Source of the DNA: Sphaerisporangium aureirubrum
Lineage (GTDB): Bacteria; Actinomycetota; Actinomycetes; Streptosporangiales; Streptosporangiaceae
Length of the DNA stretch: 64,000 nucleotides
Direction: 5' to 3'
Assembly: GCF_042658925.1 (NCBI RefSeq)
Contig: NZ_JBHSRF010000025.1
Span: forward strand, 37,715 to 101,714
Translations under genes and position numbers: made by a program
Notes under the pieces: model-generated
Database searches by the model: none
What the model was told of the DNA's origin: nothing
The model's input: the letters and a program-made list of their open reading frames with translations, nothing else
Shown: in pieces, positions 32,960 to 42,402 of the stretch
How positions within the stretch are numbered: position 1 is the first letter of the stretch
How the letters are laid out: the number at the start of each line of letters is the position of its first letter

Positions 32960-33841
32960 CTACGCGGTTCCCGGCCCTGAAGGGGAGAAGAACCACTCCA
33001 GGGCCGCCGGGGCGGTGTCGAGGACGGAGATGTGGCCGGCGCCGGGGGACAGGCGAGGCTCGGCCGACGGGCAGTGGCGGGCCAGCCACCCGGCGTGCGA
33101 GCTGGGGATGACGCGGTCCTCGGTGCCGTGCAGGAGCAGGACGGGGGGCGTCACCTGGGCGGCGGTGAATCCCCAGGGGGCGACGTACGCCAGGTCGTCC
33201 TCGATCAGGCCGCCGGGGCCGGACGCCACGGCGGGGGGGACGATCTCGTCGAACCAGGACCATCCGCCGGAGAGCGCCGCGTGGTCGGCGGGGGTGAAGA
33301 TCTCGGGGTCGTAGGTGGAAAGCGTCTCGTGCCTCTCCTTGGCGGCCCGCCCCTCGGCGGCGGCGCGCAGGGACGCGGCGACGGAGGGGTGCATGCCCGC
33401 GAACCAGTCGAGCCCTTCGGCGTCGAAGGGGGCGATCCCGGCGGCGCTGACCACGCTCAGCACGCGGTCCGGCAGCAGCGCGGCGCAGGCCAGAGCGTGG
33501 GTGCCGCCCCCGGAATGGCCCATGACGGCGAAACGGCCTATCCCCAGCGCGTCGGCGACCACAGCGGCGTAGGTGGCCGCCGTGGCCACGCCCCGGTCCT
33601 GCCGGGGGCTGGAGCCGCCGTATCCGGGCCGGTCGTACGACACCCAGCGGATGCCGAGCCGTTCGGCGGCGGGGAAGAGCGGCACCGGGGGCGCGCCGAT
33701 GTTGGGTGTGCCGTGGTGCCACAGGACGGGGAGACGGCCGTCGCCGCCCGTGTCGTAGACGTGCAGCGCGCGGCCGTCGTCCAGCCGTAGATCGAACTCC
33801 GCCACTTCCACCCCGGCGAGCCTAGTCACCGGTGCCCGCAC
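32960..33841 (-). CDS. Alpha/beta hydrolase
   Basis: This is 293 residues. The oxyanion loop is LWHHGTPNIG, the nucleophile elbow is VMGHSGGGTHAL, the acid is Asp in LLHGTEDRVIP, and the catalytic His is in GAGHISV. Actinomycete relatives are general alpha/beta-fold hydrolases with unassigned substrates. The stop is five bases from the convergent epimerase, and the start is close to the glycosyltransferase stop. Confidence 0.88.
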   Translation of the reverse strand: MRAPVTRLAGVEVAEFDLRLDDGRALHVYDTGGDGRLPVLWHHGTPNIGAPPVPLFPAAERLGIRWVSYDRPGYGGSSPRQDRGVATAATYAAVVADALGIGRFAVMGHSGGGTHALACAALLPDRVLSVVSAAGIAPFDAEGLDWFAGMHPSVAASLRAAAEGRAAKERHETLSTYDPEIFTPADHAALSGGWSWFDEIVPPAVASGPGGLIEDDLAYVAPWGFTAAQVTPPVLLLHGTEDRVIPSSHAGWLARHCPSAEPRLSPGAGHISVLDTAPAALEWFFSPSGPGTA

Positions 33842-33851
33842 CCGCCAGCGG

Positions 33852-35003
33852 TCAGCGGCGGGTCTCGGCGAGGCCCTGGAAGAGGGACTCCCAGCGGGGC
33901 ATGACGACCTCGGGGGTGTAGTCGCGGGCCCGGGTCCTGGCGGCGGTGCCCAACCGGACGCGCAGATCGCGGTCGGCGATCAGGCGGTTGAGGGCGGCCG
34001 CCAGGGCGTCGATGTCGCCAGGGGGGACCAGGAGGCCGTTCCGCTCGTGGGTGAGGACGTCGGCGGGGCCGGTGGGGCAGTCGAACGCGGCCACCGGCAA
34101 CGCGTGGTTCATGGCCTCGATCATGACCATGGGGAGGCCCTCGAAGCGGGAGCTGAGGACGTAGATCGAGGCGCCGGTCAGCTCGCCGGGCAGGCTCTGG
34201 GTGCGGCCCATGAGCTTCACGTGCCCCGCCAGGTCGTGTTCCTTGATGAGCTCGGTGAGGCTTTCCTCCTTGGGGCCGGAGCCGAAGATGCGCAGCTCCC
34301 AGCCGGGGTTGACGTCGGCGACCCGCCGGAAGGCGGGGATCAGCAGGTCGAAGCCCTTCTGGGTGACGAGGCGGCCCGCCGCGATCACGACGGGGTTCTC
34401 CTGGCGGGACGGCTCGCGGCCGGTGGCGGAGACGGCGTTCGGGATGTGCACGATGGGGGCGCCGGGGAGGGCCTTCTGGTACTCGGCCTGGTCGCTCTCG
34501 GTGAGGGTGACGACGGCGTCCAGCCCGGCGTAGTGCCGGATGATGGCGGAGCGCACCCGTTTGGGGTAGGTGCCGAGGTTCATGTGCTCCTGGCCGACGC
34601 GGATCACCCCCGCGGTGGCGCGGCGGGCCGAGATGAGGTTCAGCGCGGGCCGGGTGGTGACGAGGACACCGTCCTCCAAGGTGGAGACGTACTCCATGAC
34701 GGCACGCTCGACCACTTCGGTGAAGTACCGGGCCGCGAACTCGCCGGGCGGCACCACCTTGCCGCGCACTCTTCGCCAGGCCCGGCGTCCCAAGGAGTCG
34801 GACGGCACCGCCTTGCGCTGGTCGTTCAGCGCCCGGACCCGGACGCGGGGGTCGATCTCGAACTGCGGCTTGGCGCGGCGCCGGACCACGCTGACGATCT
34901 CCACGTCGTGGCCGAGAGCGGCCATGGCGTTGGCCTGGCTGACCACGGTGCGGATGGTTCCCCCCATGCCGTACGCGTGCAGGAGCAGGTAGCGGATCTT
35001 CAC
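33852..35003 (-). CDS. Family 4 glycosyltransferase
   Basis: This is a 383-residue GT-B enzyme of the GT4 family. The N-terminal motif is LLHAYGMGGTIRTVVSQANAM. The nucleotide-sugar site includes AAGRLVTQKGFDLLI, FGSGPKEESL and the EX7E region SSRFEGLPMVMIEAMNHALP. The start is GTG 35003, overlapping the sulfotransferase stop by four bases. A longer frame upstream is out-of-frame sulfotransferase. The two enzymes probably modify the same cell-surface glycan or secreted glycoconjugate. Confidence 0.9.
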   Translation of the reverse strand: MKIRYLLLHAYGMGGTIRTVVSQANAMAALGHDVEIVSVVRRRAKPQFEIDPRVRVRALNDQRKAVPSDSLGRRAWRRVRGKVVPPGEFAARYFTEVVERAVMEYVSTLEDGVLVTTRPALNLISARRATAGVIRVGQEHMNLGTYPKRVRSAIIRHYAGLDAVVTLTESDQAEYQKALPGAPIVHIPNAVSATGREPSRQENPVVIAAGRLVTQKGFDLLIPAFRRVADVNPGWELRIFGSGPKEESLTELIKEHDLAGHVKLMGRTQSLPGELTGASIYVLSSRFEGLPMVMIEAMNHALPVAAFDCPTGPADVLTHERNGLLVPPGDIDALAAALNRLIADRDLRVRLGTAARTRARDYTPEVVMPRWESLFQGLAETRR

Positions 35004-35887
35004 GTGGATCCCGTCACCTCCGGCAGGTAGCCCCAGGTCCTGGCCATGGGGATGAGCGAATCGGGGATCTCCTCGACGGCGGGCAGTTCCCGCGCCGCCT
35101 GCACGGCGCCCGAGCGGATCTTGTCCTTCCAGTCGCCGAGGCCCTTCACCACGACGGCCTGCTCGCCGTACGACAACATGCCCTCCTCCCACGGCAGCGA
35201 GAGGAAGTCGCAGATGCGCCGGGTCTCGCCCTCGGGGTCGGCGGTCAGGTCCTCGTACCGCACGGTGAGCCCGGACAGCGCCCCGCGCGCCCGCTCGACC
35301 GCCTTCATGTACCGCAGGGCGTCCAGCGCCGCCTCGTGCGAGGTCCGCCTGTCGGGACTCGCCTCGTGCCAGGACTTCGCGATGGACGCCGGGTGACGCA
35401 GCAGGAAGACGAACCGCGCGTCCGGCCAGCAGGTGCTGATCCGCTGGTACGCGAACGCGTTGGCGGGCGTCTTGTCGACGATGTACTGCTTGCCGCTCTT
35501 GACGAGCTCCCGGTGCAGCACCCGGTCCCACAGCAGGTGTTCCAGGTCGGCCCGGTTGTGGCCGAGCGCGTCCATGGCCTTCTCCGCCAGGGATGTGCCG
35601 TATCCGACGGTCAGCCGCCGCACGTGGAGTTCGTGGGGGGCGTGCAACGCCGAGTGAGCGTTGAGGACGGCTCTGAGCAGGGTCGATCCGGATCGCACGG
35701 GAGAAAGGATGAAGACTGGGCTCACCAGCAGCCGGTCGGCCTTGGGATCGGCCGGCGGCCGGATCAAAGAATCGGGCGACGGGGCCGGAATCGGCCCTAT
35801 GGCGGTGGAGCCTACTTTTCCTACTCGCTGGATCTGGAATCCGGTTGCCCCGGTCAGCGCATCATTGATCTTGCGCTTCCAGTTCAT
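35000..35887 (-). CDS. PAPS-dependent sulfotransferase family protein
   Basis: This is 295 residues. The 5'-phosphosulfate loop is FILSPVRSGSTLLRAVLNAH. The 3'-phosphate site is in FVFLLRHPASIAKSWHEA, followed by RYEDLTADPEGETRRICDFL, both usual for this family. A -10-like TATGTT lies eight bases before ATG 35887 (35896-35901 on this strand), suggesting a leaderless message. It is the first gene of a two-gene operon with the glycosyltransferase. Confidence 0.9.
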   Translation of the reverse strand: MNWKRKINDALTGATGFQIQRVGKVGSTAIGPIPAPSPDSLIRPPADPKADRLLVSPVFILSPVRSGSTLLRAVLNAHSALHAPHELHVRRLTVGYGTSLAEKAMDALGHNRADLEHLLWDRVLHRELVKSGKQYIVDKTPANAFAYQRISTCWPDARFVFLLRHPASIAKSWHEASPDRRTSHEAALDALRYMKAVERARGALSGLTVRYEDLTADPEGETRRICDFLSLPWEEGMLSYGEQAVVVKGLGDWKDKIRSGAVQAARELPAVEEIPDSLIPMARTWGYLPEVTGST

Positions 35888-36034
35888 GCTGATTCAACAT
35901 ACCCGGCTTACCTGGGAAATTACTGAGTATTACCTCCCAGCATCGGCCCGGTGAATTGACGGCTAACGGTGGCGCGGATGCCGCCGTCCGGGAAATGGTT
36001 TCACGTGCGGGGAATCCCGCTGTTTGATACGGAC

Positions 36035-36559
36035 ATGTCAGATTTGTCACACGGGACGGGTGGTGTCAGGCGCGCGACGGCCGCCGACGCGCGGGCCCTC
36101 ACCCGGCTTCGCGCCCTGATGCTGGACGCGATGGGCATGCCGGTCGGCGGCGAGGACGCGCCGTGGCGCGAGGCCGCCCAGGCGTGGTTCGCCGGGGAGC
36201 TGGAGAACGAGGACGGTTTCGCGGCCTTCGTGGTGGACGACCCGGATCTCGGGGTCGTCTGCAGCGCGGCGGGCGGCTGCCACCGCCGCGCACCCGGGCC
36301 GTCGAACGTCGGCGGGCTGCACGGGCACGTCTTCAACATCAGCACCGATCCGCGGCGACGGCGGCGCGGTCACGCGCGGGCGTGCCTCACGGCGCTGCTC
36401 GCCTGGTTCCGGGACGAGACCGGCGTGCGGGTGATCGATCTCAACGCCACCGGTGAAGGGCTGGAGATGTACCGCGCGGCCGGGTTCGCGGCGCCGCGCT
36501 TCCCCGCGCTCCAGCTGAGGATGCCCGGACCGCCACCGAGCCGGCGCGGGTCCGCGTGA
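36035..36559 (+). CDS. GNAT-family N-acetyltransferase
   Basis: This is 174 residues. The acetyl-CoA loop is STDPRRRRRGHARACLTALL, following the beta-strand HGHVFNI, with the later motif LNATGEGLEMYRAAGFAAPR typical of GNAT. ATG 36035 fits the start of the conserved VRRATAADARAL segment. An upstream in-frame ATG at 35969 would add 22 poorly conserved residues. The substrate is unknown. Confidence 0.88.
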   Translation: MSDLSHGTGGVRRATAADARALTRLRALMLDAMGMPVGGEDAPWREAAQAWFAGELENEDGFAAFVVDDPDLGVVCSAAGGCHRRAPGPSNVGGLHGHVFNISTDPRRRRRGHARACLTALLAWFRDETGVRVIDLNATGEGLEMYRAAGFAAPRFPALQLRMPGPPPSRRGSA

Positions 36560-36564
36560 ACCCG

Positions 36565-36583
36565 GCGCCGGCCTCTCCGGCGC
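36565..36583. terminator. Short bidirectional hairpin
   Basis: GCGCCGG (36565-36571) pairs with CCGGCGC (36577-36583) around a 5-nt loop, filling the 25-bp gap between two convergent stops. Confidence 0.5.
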
Positions 36584-36584
36584 G

Positions 36585-37595
36585 TCAGCGGCCGCCGAGG
36601 TACTGCTCGCCAAGGGCGCGCAGGCGGGTGTGGGCGCCCTCGTACACCTCGGGGCGGCCGAGGTAGCGCTTGGGCATCTTGGCGAGCATGGTGTAGTTGG
36701 TGTCGCACACGTTGCCCACGGGGGCCTCGCCGCCCTGGCTGACCAGCTGGTACGCGTCCAGCTCGTCCAGGCCGGCCAGGGAGGCCGCCCAGGTGACCAT
36801 GTCGTGCTGGCTGATCCGGTAGGCGTCCTCCAGGGGGCGCGCCGACCCGGTGGACATCAGGTGCTCGTCGTCCTCCAGGCGCGGCCAGGGGGTGACGGCG
36901 CCCTTGATGAGCTCGACGGCGACGACGGTGTTCATCGCCGCCTCCACCGCTGTGCCGCAGACCTCGCCGTGGCCCTGGCGGCAGTGGCCGTCGCCGACGG
37001 CGAACAGGCCGCCCGGGACGTTGACGCCGAGGTAGACGGTGACGCCGGCCCGCAGCTCGGGGGTGTCCATGTTGCCGCCGTGCGCGTCCGGGGTGATCGT
37101 CATCCGGGCCTCGGACGCCCCGGGTGCCACGCCGACCGTGCCGTGCATCGGGTCCAGCGGCATCTCCACGGTGAAGTCGCCGCGCCGGGCCCGGTACCGC
37201 ACCGTGCCCGTCTCGGTGTCCACCTCGTACATCCACACGACCTCCTCCAGCGCGGGCTGGAGCATGGCCGTGGTGTGGGTGCCCGTCAGCGCGCCGAAGT
37301 GGGGGAACGTCGTGGACACCGCCCAGTCGCGGGCGGGCCGGATGCTCACGAAGTGCAGCGCGAGGGTGTCGCCGGGCTCAGCCCCCTCCACGTGGAACGG
37401 GCCGGTGACCGGGTTGAGGTAGGGGAACTCGCACACCTTCGACGGCAGGTCGTCCACCGTGCGCACCAGCCCGCCGAAGCAGTCCTCGGTGTAGATCTCC
37501 AGCACCGTGCCCGGCGCCACCCGGCGGACGGCGGGCCGCCCGCCGAAGGTGAAGGACAGCTCCTCGGGGGCGGGGCGGTAGGAGACGACGTTCAC
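36585..37595 (-). CDS. fmdA: Acetamidase/formamidase
   Basis: This 336-residue protein belongs to the FmdA_AmdA family that hydrolyses formamide and short amides to ammonia and acid. Motifs include VTGPFHVEGAEPGDTLALHF, the conserved THTTAML, GVAPGASEARM, HGGNMDTPEL, LFAVGDGHCRQGHGEVCGTA and QHDMVTWAASLAG. The start is GTG 37595, overlapping the permease stop by four bases (GTGA), so it is translationally coupled to the transporter. Together with the urease it widens nitrogen scavenging. Confidence 0.92.
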   Translation of the reverse strand: MNVVSYRPAPEELSFTFGGRPAVRRVAPGTVLEIYTEDCFGGLVRTVDDLPSKVCEFPYLNPVTGPFHVEGAEPGDTLALHFVSIRPARDWAVSTTFPHFGALTGTHTTAMLQPALEEVVWMYEVDTETGTVRYRARRGDFTVEMPLDPMHGTVGVAPGASEARMTITPDAHGGNMDTPELRAGVTVYLGVNVPGGLFAVGDGHCRQGHGEVCGTAVEAAMNTVVAVELIKGAVTPWPRLEDDEHLMSTGSARPLEDAYRISQHDMVTWAASLAGLDELDAYQLVSQGGEAPVGNVCDTNYTMLAKMPKRYLGRPEVYEGAHTRLRALGEQYLGGR

Positions 37596-39010
37596 TCGGA
37601 CACCTCCGTGTCGACGGCGGACAGGGTGGGGCGGCGGCCGAGGAGGTACGCCCCGGCGAGCACGACGACGCCGATGGCCAGCCAGACGAACCCGAGCACC
37701 TGGGCCGCGACCTTGGCGTTGATGACGACGTACAGCAGGATGAGGAACCCGATGGCGGGGGCGATCAGGTGGCGCCACCAGTCACGGCTGCCGCGCCGGA
37801 TGACGTAGTGCCACACCACCGACACGTGCAGCGCGAGGAACGCGGTCATCGCGCCGAAGTTCACCAGGCTGCTGAGCAGGGTGATGCCGTCGTCACGGGT
37901 GGTCATGTACAGCCCGAGGCCGAGGGAGACCAGGGCGACCAGCAGGGTGGCGTTGACCGGCACCTTGTGCGTGGGGTGCACCTTGCCGAGGAAGGCGGGC
38001 AGCTGCCGGTCGCGGGCCATGGCGAACAGCAGGCGCGAGGTGGCGGCCTGGGCGACCAGCGAGTTGGCGAAGCCCCACGCCACGGCGGTGGTGACGGCGG
38101 TCAGCACGCTCAGCCAGTGCCCGCCCGCGTACTCGGCGGTGTCGTAGAACGCGGTGCCCGCCGGGTCGCCGTTGGCCAGCAGCCCCGCCCGGTCCGGCAC
38201 CAGCAGCGCCGCCACCCAGGTCTGCACGATGAACAGCACGCCGGCCACCGCGAGCGCCATCACCATGGAGCGGCCGAGGCGCCGGGAGTCCTCGCGGCTC
38301 TCCTCGGCCAGCATCGAGATGCCGTCGAAGCCGAGGAACGACAGCACCGCGACCGACACCGCGCCGAACACCAGCGACCAGGAGAAGGTGGAGGAGTCGT
38401 ACAGGGGGCTGAAGAAGTCCCCGTGGCCCTTGCCCTGGGCGAGCGCGACCGCGCCGATCACCAGGAAGACCGCCAGCACGATCAGCTCGCCGATCAGCAT
38501 GATCTTGTTGGTGCGCGCGGTCATCTTGATGCCGAAGTAGTTGACCCCGGTGTTCAGCACGATGAACCCGATCAGCCACACCCAGATCGGCACGGCGGGC
38601 ACGAACGACGCCATGGCCGCGCTCGCCACCAGGTACAGCAGGGCGGGCACCAGCACGTAGTCCAGCAGGATCACCCACCCGGCCAGGAAGCCCACCGGCG
38701 GGGAGATGCCGCGCCCGGTGTAGGTGTAGACCGAGCCGGCCATCGGGAACGCCCGCGCCATCTGGGCGTACGACAGCGCGGTGAACGCCATGGCGACCAT
38801 GCCGATGACGTACGCCAGCGCCACCATGCCGCCGGAGGCCTGGAAGACGCCGCCAAAGATGCCGAACGGCGCGATCGGCACCATGAAGATCAGGCCGTAG
38901 ATCAGCAGGTCGCTGTAGCTGAGGGACCGCTGGAGCTCCTGCTTGTAGCCGAAGCGCTCCACGCCCTCGCCGGACGCGGGCATGGACGAGGTCTCGGGGG
39001 TGGAGGACAT
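37592..39010 (-). CDS. APC-family amino acid/amide permease
   Basis: This is 472 residues with twelve hydrophobic segments. APC signature segments are visible: GLIFMVPIAPFGIFGGVF in helix 1, AMARAFPMAGSVYTYTGRG in helix 2-3, SFLGFDGISMLAEESREDSR after helix 6, and ATSRLLFAMARDRQLPAFLG. ATG 39010 follows AAGGAG. Coupling to the formamidase suggests it imports the amide or a related nitrogen source. Confidence 0.9.
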   Translation of the reverse strand: MSSTPETSSMPASGEGVERFGYKQELQRSLSYSDLLIYGLIFMVPIAPFGIFGGVFQASGGMVALAYVIGMVAMAFTALSYAQMARAFPMAGSVYTYTGRGISPPVGFLAGWVILLDYVLVPALLYLVASAAMASFVPAVPIWVWLIGFIVLNTGVNYFGIKMTARTNKIMLIGELIVLAVFLVIGAVALAQGKGHGDFFSPLYDSSTFSWSLVFGAVSVAVLSFLGFDGISMLAEESREDSRRLGRSMVMALAVAGVLFIVQTWVAALLVPDRAGLLANGDPAGTAFYDTAEYAGGHWLSVLTAVTTAVAWGFANSLVAQAATSRLLFAMARDRQLPAFLGKVHPTHKVPVNATLLVALVSLGLGLYMTTRDDGITLLSSLVNFGAMTAFLALHVSVVWHYVIRRGSRDWWRHLIAPAIGFLILLYVVINAKVAAQVLGFVWLAIGVVVLAGAYLLGRRPTLSAVDTEVSE

Positions 39011-39117
39011 GGACGGCTCCTTCGAAACGCGGGGCAGAGCCGTACCATAGGGCGTATCCTTGAATTCGAAAAGGTTTCTCTTGAAAGATTTACACGCGAG
39101 TGACAATGCCCCCCGGA

Positions 39118-40218
39118 TCAGGCCGAGGTGACCACGTCGAAGTCCAGCCCGTCGGCCCGCCCGACGTACACCCGCTGCCGCACCTCCCGGCCGGTCAGCG
39201 TGAGCAGGCCCCGCCCGGTGACGACGGTGGTGCCGTCCGCGATCGCCTCCACGGCGGGCACGGCCAGCGAGCCGGCGCGCCGGGCCAGCGCCGCGACCAT
39301 CCGCACGCCCTCGTAGCAGCCGTGCCCGTGCGCGTTGAGCAGCGGGGCGTCCGGCCCGAACATCCGGGTGTACCTCTCGACCAGCCCGAGCCCCGCGTCG
39401 GTGGCGACGCTGCCGAAGTACCCCATCGCGGCGTACAGCTCGCCGGTGGTGTCGCCGCCGATGGCGAGCAGCCCGTGCTCCTCCAGGGCCCCGCACAGCC
39501 GCGGCAACGCCAGCCCGTACGCGGTGAACGCCCGGTTGAAGGCGATCAGGTCGCTGCCGATCAGGTTGAGCAGCACCGCGTCCGGCCGCAGCGCGGCCAC
39601 CTCGCGCACCAGCGGCCCCATGTCGGCCGTGCCGGACGGCACCAGCCGCTCACCGGCCACCGTCGCCCCGCGTTCGCGCAGGTGGGCCCGCGCGGAAGCG
39701 TGCACCAGGCGCGGCCACACGTAGTCGTTGCCGATCAGGAACCACCGCCGGGCACGCCGATGGGCCACCAGCCAGTCCAGCCCCGGCCCCACCTGCCGCG
39801 ACGCGGGCTCGCCGAGGAAGTACACCCCGGAGGGCCGCCTGCCGCCCTCGTACGGCGGGGTGTAGACGAACGGCGCGGCGCCGCGCACCGCGCGCTCCAC
39901 CATGACCCGCACGTCGCTGGCGTGCGTGCCGACCAGCGCCTGCACCGCCCCGGCCCGCACCAGCCCGGCGACCTCCCCGGCGACCAGTGCGGGGTCGCGG
40001 CCGCCGTCGATCAGGACCAGCTCCACCGGCCTGCCGAGCGCGCCCCCCTCGGCGTTGACCTCGGCGGCGGCCAGCACCGCGCAGTTGATGGCGCACGGCC
40101 CGAGCATGCCGAGGACCCCGGAGACCGGCACGACCAGGCCGACACGCAGCGTGCCGGCCTGGAGCAGGTGTGCTTCCAGGGGATCGATGACCATCGTGAC
40201 GTGCTCGGCCACGCGCAA
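39118..40218 (-). CDS. AmiC-like cytosolic amide sensor (type I binding-protein fold)
   Basis: The 366-residue protein has the fold of UrtA/AmiC: TLRVGLVVPVSGVLGMLGPC, GTHASDVRVMVERAV, FVYTPPYEGGRR, LIGNDYVWPRLVHASARAHL, LNLIGSDLIAFNRAF. Unlike urtA in this window it has no signal peptide or lipobox, so it acts in the cytoplasm, as Pseudomonas AmiC does when it senses amides. No AmiR/ANTAR partner is nearby. A MarR gene lies head-to-head instead. The start is TTG 40218 with an ideal AGGAGG six bases upstream. It precedes the permease and amidase genes. Confidence 0.82.
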   Translation of the reverse strand: MRVAEHVTMVIDPLEAHLLQAGTLRVGLVVPVSGVLGMLGPCAINCAVLAAAEVNAEGGALGRPVELVLIDGGRDPALVAGEVAGLVRAGAVQALVGTHASDVRVMVERAVRGAAPFVYTPPYEGGRRPSGVYFLGEPASRQVGPGLDWLVAHRRARRWFLIGNDYVWPRLVHASARAHLRERGATVAGERLVPSGTADMGPLVREVAALRPDAVLLNLIGSDLIAFNRAFTAYGLALPRLCGALEEHGLLAIGGDTTGELYAAMGYFGSVATDAGLGLVERYTRMFGPDAPLLNAHGHGCYEGVRMVAALARRAGSLAVPAVEAIADGTTVVTGRGLLTLTGREVRQRVYVGRADGLDFDVVTSA

Positions 40219-40256
40219 GAGTATCCTCCTTGCTCACGCCCGGACGAAGGGAGCCC

Positions 40257-40688
40257 ATGGTGGTGACGGGACTCGGCTCTTCCCTGGCGTATCTCCTGAG
40301 CCGCGCCGAGCGCAGCGTCAACCGCGCCCTGGCGGCGGCCCTGGCCGCCGAGGACGTCACCGTCGACCAGTGGCGCATCCTCCAGGCCCTCGCCGACGGC
40401 CGCGGCCACTCCATGGGCGAGCTGGCCGAGGCGGTCCTGATGCCCCACCCCACGCTGACCAAGGCCGTGGACCGCCTGGTGGACCGCGCCCTGGTCTACC
40501 GGGGGCACGATCCGGCCGACCGGCGAAAGGTGGCGGTATTCCTGGCATCCCGGGGCAGTGACCTCCTCGGCCGCCTGGAGGCGGGGATCGCCGAGCACCA
40601 CCGGGTCATCCTGGCCGGGTACGGGGCGGCCCGCACCGAGCGGCTGATGCGCGACCTGGAGGAACTCGTCCGTTCCCTGGACGGGTGA
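40257..40688 (+). CDS. MarR-family transcriptional regulator
   Basis: This is 143 residues. The winged helix contains TVDQWRILQALADGRGHSMG, ELAEAVLMPHPTLTKAVDRL and the wing GHDPADRRKVAVFL. ATG 40257 is only 38 bp from the divergent AmiC-like gene, so their promoters must overlap or lie within each other's 5' ends. It is a likely regulator of the amide-use cluster. Confidence 0.9.
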   Translation: MVVTGLGSSLAYLLSRAERSVNRALAAALAAEDVTVDQWRILQALADGRGHSMGELAEAVLMPHPTLTKAVDRLVDRALVYRGHDPADRRKVAVFLASRGSDLLGRLEAGIAEHHRVILAGYGAARTERLMRDLEELVRSLDG

Positions 40689-40762
40689 TCCGTCGCCGGG
40701 AATACGCATAAGGTGCGTAACGCTGCTCGGCAGTGCATGACCGTGCTCGACAAGGAGGTTCC

Positions 40763-42358
40763 GTGCCCGAGTTGCTTGTGGGCCCGATGCTGCGTTACGC
40801 CGACGAGGACGGCTCGTCCGTCTGGGTGGAGACGAGCTCCCCGTGCGAGGTGGCCGTCGTGGTGAACGGCGTCCGCGCCACCGCCCGCACCTTCACCGTG
40901 CACGGCCACCACTACGCCGTCACCGAGGTGGGGGAGACCGGTGAGTACACCGTCGAGCTGGACGGCGACCAGGTCTGGCCCCTGGACGACTTCCCGCCGA
41001 GCCGCATCCGGCCGGTCACCGACCTGCGCCAGGTGGCGTTCGGCTCCTGCCGCACCACCGTGCCGCACGACGAGGCGCACGAGGCCACCCACGGCGTGGA
41101 CGTGCTGCGCGAGTACGGCAAGCGGCTGATGGAGGGCGAGGACCCGGTCGACCTGCTGCTGTTCCTCGGCGACCAGGTGTACGCCGACGAGCTGTCGGCC
41201 GAGATGCTCGCCTTCATCCGGGCCAGGCGCGACGACGGCCCCGACGAGATCGTGGACTTCGACGAGTACGCCGAGCTGTACCGGCAGGCGTGGACCGAGC
41301 CGCTGGTCCGCTGGGTGCTGTCCGTGGTGCCCACCGCGATGATCTTCGACGACCACGACGTGCGCGACGACTGGAACACCTCGGCCACCTGGCGGCGCGA
41401 GATCGCCCAGGTGCCCTGGTGGAGCAGCCGCGTGGTGGCCGCGCTCGGCGCGTACTGGATCTACCAGCACATCGGCAACCTGTCCCCGTCCGAGCGCGAG
41501 GCCGACCCGACGTACGCGAAGATCACCGCGGGCGACGTGGACGGCGGCGCGACCCTGGACGAGTTCGCCGCGCTGGCGGACGCCGACCCCTCGTCCAACC
41601 GGTGGAGCTACAGCCGGGACGTCGGCCACAACCGGCTGATCATGCTGGACACCCGGTGCGCCCGCCGGCTCGACCCCGACCGGCGCAGCATGGTGGACGA
41701 CGCGGAGTGGGAGTGGTTCGCCGAGCGCGCCACCGGCGACGTGGACCACCTGCTCATCGGCTCGTCGGTGCCGGTGTTCCTGCCGAGCGGCATCTTCGAC
41801 GTGGAGAGCTGGAACGAGGCCGTCGCGGGCGGCGCGTGGGGGCGCAGGGCCGCGCTGGTGGCCGAGAGGATCCGCCAGGCCATCGACCTGGAGCACTGGG
41901 GCGCATTCCGCAAGTCGTTCGACCGCCTGGGGTCCCTGCTGATCGACATCTCCGCCGGACGGCGCGGCCGGGCGCCCGCCACGATCGTGCTGCTGTCCGG
42001 CGACGTGCACTACTCCTACCTGGCGGCGGCCACGTCCGCCACCGGCGACCTGAACCACGCCCGCATCTACCAGGCGGTCTGCTCGCCCATCCGCAACCCG
42101 CTGAGCCGCGTGGTGCGGTTCGCCAACGTGGTCGGGCAGTTCGGCGTCGCCACCCTGGTCGGCGGGCTGCTGGCCCGCACGGCGCGGCTGCCCCGGCGGG
42201 CCTTCCGCTGGAAGATCACCGACGGGCCGTGGTTCCCCAACGTGCTGGCGACCCTGGACCTGGACGGACGGTCCGCCGCGGTCCGCTGGCACACCGCCCG
42301 CCCGCTCTACGAGAAGCTGGTCGAGATCCCCCTCACCGCGCCTCCCATGTCACGCTGA
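40763..42358 (+). CDS. Alkaline phosphatase D-like metallophosphoesterase (PhoD family)
   Basis: This is 531 residues with an N-terminal fibronectin-like domain (LVGPMLRYADEDGSSVWVET). The PhoD-like phosphatase motifs follow: VAFGSCR, LLFLGDQVYADEL, MIFDDHDVRDDWN, and LLSGDVHYSYLAAA. There is no signal peptide, so unlike classical PhoD it should be cytoplasmic. GTG 40763 follows AAGGAGG (40752-40758). It is monocistronic. Confidence 0.88.
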   Translation: MPELLVGPMLRYADEDGSSVWVETSSPCEVAVVVNGVRATARTFTVHGHHYAVTEVGETGEYTVELDGDQVWPLDDFPPSRIRPVTDLRQVAFGSCRTTVPHDEAHEATHGVDVLREYGKRLMEGEDPVDLLLFLGDQVYADELSAEMLAFIRARRDDGPDEIVDFDEYAELYRQAWTEPLVRWVLSVVPTAMIFDDHDVRDDWNTSATWRREIAQVPWWSSRVVAALGAYWIYQHIGNLSPSEREADPTYAKITAGDVDGGATLDEFAALADADPSSNRWSYSRDVGHNRLIMLDTRCARRLDPDRRSMVDDAEWEWFAERATGDVDHLLIGSSVPVFLPSGIFDVESWNEAVAGGAWGRRAALVAERIRQAIDLEHWGAFRKSFDRLGSLLIDISAGRRGRAPATIVLLSGDVHYSYLAAATSATGDLNHARIYQAVCSPIRNPLSRVVRFANVVGQFGVATLVGGLLARTARLPRRAFRWKITDGPWFPNVLATLDLDGRSAAVRWHTARPLYEKLVEIPLTAPPMSR

Positions 42359-42402
42359 CCGCCGGCGCGCCGGGCCGTTCAGCCTGCCGTCCCGCCGGGC
42401 CG

